Shown one piece after another: positions 57,705 to 64,000 of a DNA stretch of 64,000 nt. The translations under genes were made by a program, and so were the position numbers. The notes below the pieces were generated by a model, which was not told the origin of the DNA, ran no database searches, and was given only the letters and a program-made list of their open reading frames with translations. Origin of the DNA: JAQBQH01 sp035607415 (GTDB lineage Bacteria > Myxococcota_A > Polyangia > Palsa-1104); assembly GCA_035607415.1 (NCBI GenBank), contig DATNAQ010000027.1, positions 124,001 to 188,000 of the forward strand. The letters are read 5' to 3'. The stretch's first letter is position 1. Each line of letters starts with the position of its first letter.

Positions 57705-59614
57705 GGCGACACGTCCCAGCGGCGCATCCAGCGCTCGAGCGCGACGAGCGCATAGACGCGTTGGTCGAGCTGCCAGCGCGAGACGCCGTCGGGCGGGCGG
57801 CCGGCGCGGAACGCGCATGCGTAGTCGCGCAGCGCGCGCTTGTCGAAGAGCGCGCCGAGCCGCGGGTCGCGCGCTTCGAGCGTGTCGGCGACCAGCCCGC
57901 CGAGATCGACGCCGGCCGCCGAGCGCAGCGGGATCTCGAAGCCGCCCTTGGGCTTTCTGGCGATGACCGCGGGCAGGCGGCGGCGCGCGGCGCGGCGCAA
58001 GAGGTACTTGGTGACGCGCCCGCGCAACCGCAGCGACGGCGGCAGGCGCAGCGCCAGGTCGACGATGCGCTCGTCGAGCAGTGGCACGCGCACCTCGAGG
58101 CCGTGCGACATCGACATCATGTCGACCTTGCACAGCATGTCGCCGGCGAGGCGATGGCGCAGATCGCAGGCGGCGAGCGCGGTCGGCAGATCGCTGGCGT
58201 CGGCGCGCTGGCGCGCGAGCTCGTCGGCGAAGCGATCGGCGGTGCGCAGGCCGGCGACGCGCTGCGCCTGCTCGGGGCGGTAGAGGCGCCGCTTGCCCGG
58301 CTCGTCGAAGTAGGTGCGCAGCGCGCACAACGCCTCGGCCGCGGACAGGCCGGCGAGCGCGAGCGCCTTGTTGAGCTTGCGCGCCGTCTCCGACTGGCCG
58401 GCGAGCGCGGCGGCCCAGGCGGCGACGGCCACGCCGCGACGCGCGGCTTCGGGCCAGCGACGGAGGCGGCCGACCTGCGCGGCGACGCGGTACATGGTGT
58501 AGCCGCCGAAGAGCTCGTCGCCGCCGTCGCCGGAGAGCACGGTCTTGACGTGCTCACGCGTCTTTTGCGCCACGAGCCAGGTCGGGATCGCCGAGCTGTC
58601 GCCGAACGGCTGATCGAACTGATCGAGCACGCGCTCGACGAGGGCCGCGCCGCCGTCGCCGAGGCGGACGCGCAGCTCGTGATGGCGCGTGCCGAAGCGC
58701 TCGGCGACCACGCGCGCGAACGACGACTCGTCGACGCGCACGTCGTCGAACCCGATGGTGAAGGTGTCGAGCGGCTCGCGCCGCGCGGGGGCGAGATAGG
58801 CCACGAGCAGCGACGAGTCGATGCCGCCGGAGAGGAACGCGCCCACCGGCACGTCGGCGACGATCTGATCGCGCAGCGTCTCCTGCAGCCGCGCCTCGAA
58901 CGCGTCGAGCGCGCTCGCCTCGTCGAGCGATGGATCGGGCTGCAGGCGCGGCTCCCAGTAGCGGCGCGGCGCGAAGCAGCCGTCGCGCACCACGAGGAGC
59001 GCGCCCGGCTCGAGCGCGGAGACGCCGGCGAAGAGTGTGCGCGGCGCCCAGGGCACGAGCAGCGTCAGGTAGTCGTGCAGCGCCTCGGCGTCGAGACGGC
59101 GCGGCAGCGGCGCGCCGGCGAACAGCGCCTTCAGCTCCGAGGCGAACAAGAGGCGCTCGCCGGCGACGGTGTAATAGAGCGGCTTGATGCCGAGCCGATC
59201 GCGCGCGAGCACCAGCGTGCGCGTGCGCGCGTCCCACAGGGCGAAGGCGAACATGCCGCGCAGCCGCTCGACGCAGCCCTCGCCCCACTGCCGCCAGGCG
59301 TGCGGGATGACCTCGGTGTCCGAGCGCGTGCGGAAGCGGTGGCCAAGCGCCTCCAGCTCGCGCCGGAGCGACGCGAAGTTGTAGATCTCGCCGTTGAACA
59401 CGACGGTGACCTCGCCGTGACCGTCGCCCATCGGCTGGCGGCCGCCCTCGAGATCGATGAGCGACAAGCGCGTGTGGCCGAGCGCCGCCGGGTCGTCGCG
59501 AAAGACGCCGATGTCGTCGGGCCCGCGGTGCGCCAGCCGTTCGGTCATCCGCTCGACGAGCCCGGGCGGGATGGGGCTGCCGTCGAGGCCGACGGCGCCG
59601 CTGATGCCGCACAT
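57701..59614 (-). CDS. asnB: Asparagine synthetase (glutamine-hydrolysing)-like amidotransferase
   Basis: 637 residues from ATG 59614, with AAAGGAG upstream. Cys2 (MCGISGAVG) is the glutaminase nucleophile, with RLSLIDLEGG and FNGEIYNF completing the Ntn domain. The synthetase domain has the PP-loop FLSGGIDSSLL near residue 265 and LSGDGGDELFGGY. In polysaccharide clusters AsnB-like enzymes amidate uronic acids or amino-sugar substituents as well as Asp, and location inside a glycan operon favours such a role. The start lies inside the 3' end of the flippase gene (70-nt overlap). Confidence 0.93.
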   Translation of the reverse strand: MCGISGAVGLDGSPIPPGLVERMTERLAHRGPDDIGVFRDDPAALGHTRLSLIDLEGGRQPMGDGHGEVTVVFNGEIYNFASLRRELEALGHRFRTRSDTEVIPHAWRQWGEGCVERLRGMFAFALWDARTRTLVLARDRLGIKPLYYTVAGERLLFASELKALFAGAPLPRRLDAEALHDYLTLLVPWAPRTLFAGVSALEPGALLVVRDGCFAPRRYWEPRLQPDPSLDEASALDAFEARLQETLRDQIVADVPVGAFLSGGIDSSLLVAYLAPARREPLDTFTIGFDDVRVDESSFARVVAERFGTRHHELRVRLGDGGAALVERVLDQFDQPFGDSSAIPTWLVAQKTREHVKTVLSGDGGDELFGGYTMYRVAAQVGRLRRWPEAARRGVAVAAWAAALAGQSETARKLNKALALAGLSAAEALCALRTYFDEPGKRRLYRPEQAQRVAGLRTADRFADELARQRADASDLPTALAACDLRHRLAGDMLCKVDMMSMSHGLEVRVPLLDERIVDLALRLPPSLRLRGRVTKYLLRRAARRRLPAVIARKPKGGFEIPLRSAAGVDLGGLVADTLEARDPRLGALFDKRALRDYACAFRAGRPPDGVSRWQLDQRVYALVALERWMRRWDVSP

Positions 59615-61089
59615 GGTGGTCTCCTTTCCGATCGAAAGTTGCCGAGCACGAGCCCCGGCCATCGAGCGCCGGCGGCACGGGCGAGCGCGACGAAGACAAT
59701 GGCCGTAGCCGCTTCGGCGCCGACGAGCACGAGGGTGCCGCGCGCGCCGCTGCCGCTCCGGCGCGCGACGAGGCCGACCAGCCCGCAGGCGATGCCGACG
59801 GTGACGGCGCCGTGAACGAGCTCGCGCGCGGCGGGCAGGCCGTAGCGGCGCGCCAGCACCACCAAGTAGAGCGCGGTCTGCACCGCGGCGGCGACGAGCT
59901 GCGCGGCGAGCACGCCCGGCCAGCCGGCGCGCGCCTTCGCCGCGACCATGACGCCGACGACGAACACGGCGGCGGCGGCGAGCTGCGCCTGCGGCCGCGC
60001 GTCGCGCTCGTCCTTGGGATCGAGCGCGCCTTCGAGCGTGTAGCAGAGAAAGTGCAGGCCGATGACCAGGATCGACAGCCGCAGCGCCGCGGCCTCGGCG
60101 GCGTAGCGGCCGCCGAGCCAGAGGCCGACGAGCCGATCGGCGCTCATGGCGAGCGCGGCGGTGGCGCCGGCGGCGGCGCACAGCGCGACCGCCGTGTAGT
60201 CGATCGCCAGGCGGCGCGCGCGCGGGTCGTCGTCGTCGAGCGCGGCGAGCTGCGTGAGCGCGACCGGCTGCAGCGCGAGCCGCACCGGCGCCAGCAGCAT
60301 GGTGAACATGGCGGCGACCGAGAACGCGGCCGCGGCGCGGGCATCGCCGCCGCACCACAAGACCAGCGTCGGCGCCAGCGCCACCGACGAGAGCTGCGCC
60401 AGCGCGCCGACCATGCGCACGCCGCCGAAGCGGAAGAGCGCGCGCGCCGTCGCCGACACTGGCGGCGCTGAAGTCGTTGGAGGGCCGCGCACGTCGCGCG
60501 CGACCACCAGGAACAGCGCCGCGTCGAGCACGAAGATCGCCCCCGACCACCACGCGAGCAGCGCCGGCAGCGACGCACGCCCGCCGGCGAACGCGGTCAC
60601 CGCCACCGGCGCGATCGCCCAGGCGACCACGCGGAACGCGGCGAGCAGGCCGAAGCGATCGAGGCCCTGCAGCGACGCCGCCGCGATGCCGAAGAGCGCA
60701 TTGGCCGCGAACAACAGGCTCGCCGCGATCACCAGCGCCGCCGCGCCCGCGTCGTACAAGAGGAGCCGCGCCGCCGCGCGCGGCGCCACCAGCGCGACCA
60801 GCGCGATCGCCGCCAGCACCGGCGCCGCCAGCATCAGCGCCGCCAGCACCTGACGCCCACGCGCGTACGGCTCCCTCTGCCGCGCGAGCGCGCGCGGCAA
60901 CGACACGTTGAGCCCGAAGAGCCCGACCGACAGCACCCAGCCGAGCACCTGCCGCAAGACGAAGTAGGCGTCGACCTCGTGCTCGACATAGAGCCCCGCG
61001 AACCGGCGCGTCACCCACGTCGTCGCCGCCACCGCCGCCGCCTCGCTGGCCAGCGTCAGCGCGATCGTCCGCGACAAGGTCGCGCTCAT
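59545..61089 (-). CDS. Wzx-like polysaccharide flippase (MATE/MOP superfamily)
   Basis: 514 residues from ATG 61089. About 12-14 hydrophobic helices, starting TIALTLASEAAAVAATTWVTRRFAGLY, with the loop pattern of the polysaccharide transport family. It would flip undecaprenyl-linked repeat units across the inner membrane. The last 24 residues are read in a different frame from the asparagine synthetase N-terminus over 70 nt. The start overlaps the polymerase stop by 4 nt. Confidence 0.88.
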   Translation of the reverse strand: MSATLSRTIALTLASEAAAVAATTWVTRRFAGLYVEHEVDAYFVLRQVLGWVLSVGLFGLNVSLPRALARQREPYARGRQVLAALMLAAPVLAAIALVALVAPRAAARLLLYDAGAAALVIAASLLFAANALFGIAAASLQGLDRFGLLAAFRVVAWAIAPVAVTAFAGGRASLPALLAWWSGAIFVLDAALFLVVARDVRGPPTTSAPPVSATARALFRFGGVRMVGALAQLSSVALAPTLVLWCGGDARAAAAFSVAAMFTMLLAPVRLALQPVALTQLAALDDDDPRARRLAIDYTAVALCAAAGATAALAMSADRLVGLWLGGRYAAEAAALRLSILVIGLHFLCYTLEGALDPKDERDARPQAQLAAAAVFVVGVMVAAKARAGWPGVLAAQLVAAAVQTALYLVVLARRYGLPAARELVHGAVTVGIACGLVGLVARRSGSGARGTLVLVGAEAATAIVFVALARAAGARWPGLVLGNFRSERRPPCAASAAPSASTAAPSRPGSSSG

Positions 61090-62546
61090 CCGACGACCTC
61101 GCCGCGCCGCCGGCCGAGCCACACCAGCGCCAGCGTCGGCACCAGCATCATGAGCCCGTAGCCCTTGGCCACGCCCGACAGCGGGTAGCGCAGCGTCAAG
61201 AGGATCCACGGCGCCCCCGTCGCGTACACGATCGCCGCCGCCAGCTGCCCGCGCCGCCGCTCGAGCGCGTCGCGCAGCGCCCCGAACCCGAGCCCGATGA
61301 GCACGAACACCAGCGGCGGCCCGACCGCGCCGAAGTTCACGTAGGCCTCGGTCACGCTCGAGTAGCCGAAGCCGGCGTTGTCGTAGTAGTCCTTGCCGAG
61401 GAACTCCATCGCGAACTCGTCGGCGATGGGCGTCGGGCGCCCCGGATACATCCAGCGCGGCGGCATCAGCGTCAAGATCTGCAGGTAGGTCCCGCCCCAC
61501 TTCAGATCCGCCGGCACGCGCAGGTTCGCCGTCGTGTAGATGAGCGTCAGATAGGGCCCGTAGGCGTCGAGGTTCGCCGGGTTGAACGACTCGGCGTCGG
61601 CTTCGTCGGCGGCGAACTCGGCCATCTCCTCGACGCCCTGGCCGAGCCGATTGCGCGTCAGCCCGACGAAGAGCAGCGGGATCAGGAGCACCGCGACCAG
61701 GAGGAGCGCCGAGGCGCGGATGCGCCAGCCGGCCACGCGCGCCCCGACGAGCACGGCGATGCCGACGTGGAACACGTGCATCTTGGAGCCGACCAAAAAG
61801 GTGTGCAGCCCCATGAGCGCGAGGATGGCGACGGCGCCGATCATCCCGAGCAAGCCGCGCCGGCTCAGCCACAAGATCCCGAGCGCCGAAGCGCCGAGGT
61901 AGACGAGCTGCAAGCCGACGCCGAGGCTGCCGAGCCCGAAGAAGAGCTCGTCGCGATCGCGGTAGCTGGCGTTGAAGATGCCGAACAACGAGCCGGTGGC
62001 GACCAGGCTCATCGTCAGGTACATGGCGATGCCGACGGCGGCGAAGATCGCGGCGAAGCGCGTCAGCCGCTTCGGATCGATCACGTATTCGGCGGCCGGC
62101 CCGCGCCGCCGCGTGTAGGCGTAGCCGACGAGGAACGCCAAGAGCGCCGCGTCGGTGGCGACGAGCGGCGTCACCAGGTCGCGCGCGCTCACCATGCCGT
62201 ACTCGTAGAGGAAGCTGCGCGGCAGGTTGGGATCGACGAGGTACTCGATCGGAATGACCACGTGGTAGTAGGCCAGCCCGACGACGAACAGCACCGCCGG
62301 CGAGGTCACGCCGTGGCGCCAGGTCTCGACGACGAGGAAGGGCACGACCGCGCCGACGAAGAGCGCCGCCAGGATCAACGCCGGCGACGCGTCGAGGTCG
62401 TGCCAGATCCAGGCGGCGAGCGCCGCGACCGGCGCGCCCACGAGCGCCGCGCCGAGCGGCCAACCGTCGACGGCGCGGGCGGCGCGAACCGCGCGCTCGG
62501 CTTCGACCTCGACGTCCGGCGACTGCCATGCGAGCGCGCGCGCCAT
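61086..62546 (-). CDS. Wzy-like oligosaccharide repeat-unit polymerase, first gene of the polysaccharide operon
   Basis: 486 residues from ATG 62546. About 11-12 transmembrane helices with a long extracytoplasmic loop (about residues 285-385, VGLTRNRLGQGVEEMAEF, YTTANLRVPADLKWGGTYL, LMPPRWMYPGR) fit the O-antigen polymerase/oligosaccharide repeat unit polymerase group. It would join flipped units into a chain. Together with the flippase, GTs and PglC it makes a Wzx/Wzy-type pathway, although the Wza/Wzb/Wzc export genes are not in the window. Confidence 0.85.
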   Translation of the reverse strand: MARALAWQSPDVEVEAERAVRAARAVDGWPLGAALVGAPVAALAAWIWHDLDASPALILAALFVGAVVPFLVVETWRHGVTSPAVLFVVGLAYYHVVIPIEYLVDPNLPRSFLYEYGMVSARDLVTPLVATDAALLAFLVGYAYTRRRGPAAEYVIDPKRLTRFAAIFAAVGIAMYLTMSLVATGSLFGIFNASYRDRDELFFGLGSLGVGLQLVYLGASALGILWLSRRGLLGMIGAVAILALMGLHTFLVGSKMHVFHVGIAVLVGARVAGWRIRASALLLVAVLLIPLLFVGLTRNRLGQGVEEMAEFAADEADAESFNPANLDAYGPYLTLIYTTANLRVPADLKWGGTYLQILTLMPPRWMYPGRPTPIADEFAMEFLGKDYYDNAGFGYSSVTEAYVNFGAVGPPLVFVLIGLGFGALRDALERRRGQLAAAIVYATGAPWILLTLRYPLSGVAKGYGLMMLVPTLALVWLGRRRGEVVG

Positions 62547-62573
62547 GTGGGCGGCAGGGTTGTAGGGCGCGCC

Positions 62574-62597
62574 CTCGGCGACGCTCTACGCGCCGAG
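62574..62597. repeat. Short inverted repeat in the divergent promoter region
   Basis: CTCGGCG (62574-62580) and CGCCGAG (62591-62597) can pair around a 10-nt loop, between the divergent polymerase and acyltransferase genes (90-bp gap). It may be an operator or a leader hairpin. Confidence 0.35.
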
Positions 62598-62636
62598 CCG
62601 CATTGATCCCGCGCGCGCGGTGACCACAGAATCCCC

Positions 62637-64000
62637 GTGAATTATACCCAGTTGTCCTTTTGGATATTGTTTCTGCTGGTCCATGGCGTCTACTGGCGCG
62701 TCGGCCACCGACGGCAGAATCAGCTCCTTCTGGTCGCGAGCTATTTCTTTTACGGATTCTGGGATTATCGCTTCCTATTTCTGATCTTGATATCGACCGT
62801 GGTCGACTTCATCGGCGGCCTCGGCGTCGCCGGCGTACGCCTGCCGCGGGCGCGCCTTCTGCGCCTCGGCGCGCTCGTCCTCGGCGCCGCCTTCGTGCTC
62901 TGCGTCCCCTGGCGCGCGCACCCGCATCGGCTCGTCGACTTCGCCGTTCCGCTCGCCACCGCCGGCGTCATCGCGCTCTACGGCGCCGCGCTGCCCCGCC
63001 TCTACCGCGGGCCCCAGAGGCGCAAGTGGTTCCTCGTCATCAGCATGGTGGCCAACCTCGGCCTCCTCGGCTTCTTCAAGTACTGCGACTTCTTCATCTC
63101 GAGCGCGCACGACCTCCTCGCCGCGCTCGGCCTGGCGCACGCGCCCGCCCCGCTGCTCCACATCCTTTTGCCCGCGGGCATCAGCTTCTACACCTTCCAG
63201 GCGATGAGCTACACCATCGACATCTACCGCGGCGCCGTCGAGCCCACCGACGACTTCGGCGACTTCGCGCTCTTCGTCTGCTTCTTCCCACACCTCGTGG
63301 CCGGCCCGATCATGCGCGCGCACACGCTCCTGCCGCAGGTGATGCGCCCGCGCACGCGCCGCCCCGGCGACTTCGAGGAGGGGCTCGCCCTCGTGGTCAT
63401 CGGCCTGTTCAAGAAGATCGCGCTCTCCGACAACATGGCGACCATCGCCAACGCCATCTTCTATCGCCTCGCCGACGGCGCCACCGCGAGCATGTCGGGC
63501 GCCGAGGTGCTCGTCGGCGTCTACGCCTTCGCCTTCCAGATCTACGGCGACTTCTCCGGCTACTCGAGCATCGCGCGCGGCATCTCGAAGTGGCTCGGCT
63601 TCGACCTGGTCGTCAACTTCCACCTGCCCTACCTCGCCACCAGCCCGAGCGACTTCTGGCGGCGCTGGCACATCAGCCTCTCGACCTGGCTGCGCGATTA
63701 CCTCTACGTCCCGCTCGGCGGCAACCGCCACGGCCGCCGGCGCGAGTACCGCAACCTCATGCTCACCATGCTCCTCGGCGGGCTGTGGCACGGCGCGCGC
63801 TGGACGTTCGTCGCGTGGGGCCTGTACCACGGGCTCATCCTCTGCATCTATCGCCTCGCCGGCATCCGCGACGTCTCGCCGCGCGAGCACTTCGGTCGCT
63901 GGCTGGTGCGCGTGGTGGTCATGTTCCACCTGACCTGCGCCGGCTGGCTCCTGTTCCGCGCCGATCACTTCGGCGCCGTCGCGCGCGCCGCGTCGCTCAT
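62637..64000 (+). CDS. MBOAT-family O-acyltransferase, AlgI-like (truncated by window end)
   Basis: The frame from GTG 62637 is open to the right edge (454 codons). Family segments in order: FFYGFWDYRFLFLIL, FFKYCDFFI, PAGISFYTFQAMSYTIDIYRG, VAGPIMRAHTLLPQ, and the catalytic region DFWRRWHISLSTWLRDYLYVPLGGNR followed by GGLWHGARWTFVAWGLYHGL with the conserved His. AlgI-type enzymes transfer acetyl or acyl groups onto exported polysaccharides. It is divergent from the glycan operon, so acylation of that polymer is likely. The first 160 bp are strikingly AT-rich compared with the rest of the gene. Confidence 0.93.
   Translation, partial: MNYTQLSFWILFLLVHGVYWRVGHRRQNQLLLVASYFFYGFWDYRFLFLILISTVVDFIGGLGVAGVRLPRARLLRLGALVLGAAFVLCVPWRAHPHRLVDFAVPLATAGVIALYGAALPRLYRGPQRRKWFLVISMVANLGLLGFFKYCDFFISSAHDLLAALGLAHAPAPLLHILLPAGISFYTFQAMSYTIDIYRGAVEPTDDFGDFALFVCFFPHLVAGPIMRAHTLLPQVMRPRTRRPGDFEEGLALVVIGLFKKIALSDNMATIANAIFYRLADGATASMSGAEVLVGVYAFAFQIYGDFSGYSSIARGISKWLGFDLVVNFHLPYLATSPSDFWRRWHISLSTWLRDYLYVPLGGNRHGRRREYRNLMLTMLLGGLWHGARWTFVAWGLYHGLILCIYRLAGIRDVSPREHFGRWLVRVVVMFHLTCAGWLLFRADHFGAVARAASL

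Overview
The window is very GC-rich DNA (about 70% G+C by eye) from a bacterium that is almost certainly a member of the Myxococcota (former Deltaproteobacteria), more likely a Polyangia/Haliangia-type lineage than Myxococcus itself. The support is two secreted proteins ending in a MYXO-CTERM-like tail (Gly-Cys, membrane helix, Arg cluster), Cys-rich CGGC-type lipoproteins, Gly-rich linkers, an eukaryotic-type Ser/Thr kinase, an OmpA protein with thrombospondin type 3 calcium repeats, and a HEAT-containing chemosensory cluster. No rRNA, tRNA, insertion sequence, prophage or CRISPR array was seen. Coding density is high, with many 4-nt start/stop overlaps and many GTG or TTG starts.

Layout. 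1-2.9 kb: partial lipoprotein, OmpA-family protein, MYXO-CTERM secreted protein. 2.9-8.0 kb (minus): a GMC oxidoreductase with its Tat-exported partner, a GH16 glucanase lipoprotein and a TreT-like glycosyltransferase. 8.0-13.6 kb (plus): exported phospholipase D-like protein, AraC-type regulator, envelope beta-structure protein, and a 7TM-sensor/Ser-Thr kinase. 13.4-24.0 kb (minus): one chemosensory operon, cheY-cheA-cheW-mcp-HEAT-cheR-cheB, ending in the UV-damage endonuclease gene uvsE. 24.1-25.9 kb: a divergent hybrid histidine kinase. 26.0-31.6 kb: an aldo/keto reductase-kinase fusion, a double-psi barrel protein, two exported alpha/beta hydrolases and a Cys-rich lipoprotein. 31.6-35.1 kb: a 1164-residue membrane-anchored ECF sigma factor. 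35.1-39.7 kb: a mixed metabolic block (TauD-like oxygenase, methyltransferase, PLP enzyme, DUF2156 protein, aquaporin). 39.7-51.0 kb: small secreted proteins and lipoproteins, two paralogous thermolysin-type proteases in opposite orientation, an octaheme cytochrome lipoprotein and a large Cys-rich propeller lipoprotein with a TPR partner. 51.0-53.6 kb: methyltransferase, DoxX protein, and a REC-GAF-degenerate GGDEF regulator. 53.7-62.5 kb (minus): a polysaccharide assembly operon (polymerase, flippase, asparagine synthetase-like amidotransferase, two glycosyltransferases, aminotransferase, initiating phosphoglycosyl transferase). 62.6 kb to the end: an AlgI-like MBOAT O-acyltransferase, cut by the window.

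How it works together. The region is dominated by signal transduction and envelope biology. The chemosensory array has a membrane-free receptor made of 28-residue coiled-coil repeats. The transmembrane sigma factor would read the periplasm directly, and the receptor-kinase fusion reads it through a 7TM sensor. The polysaccharide cluster lies beside a degenerate c-di-GMP-type regulator and an O-acyltransferase, which suggests regulated and acylated exopolysaccharide. The strongest candidates for something undescribed are the membrane-anchored sigma factor, the 28-residue-repeat MCP in a che/uvsE operon, and the reductase-kinase fusion. A recurrent sequence pattern, a -10-like hexamer 5-11 nt before the start codon with no Shine-Dalgarno sequence, suggests that many of these genes have leaderless mRNAs.
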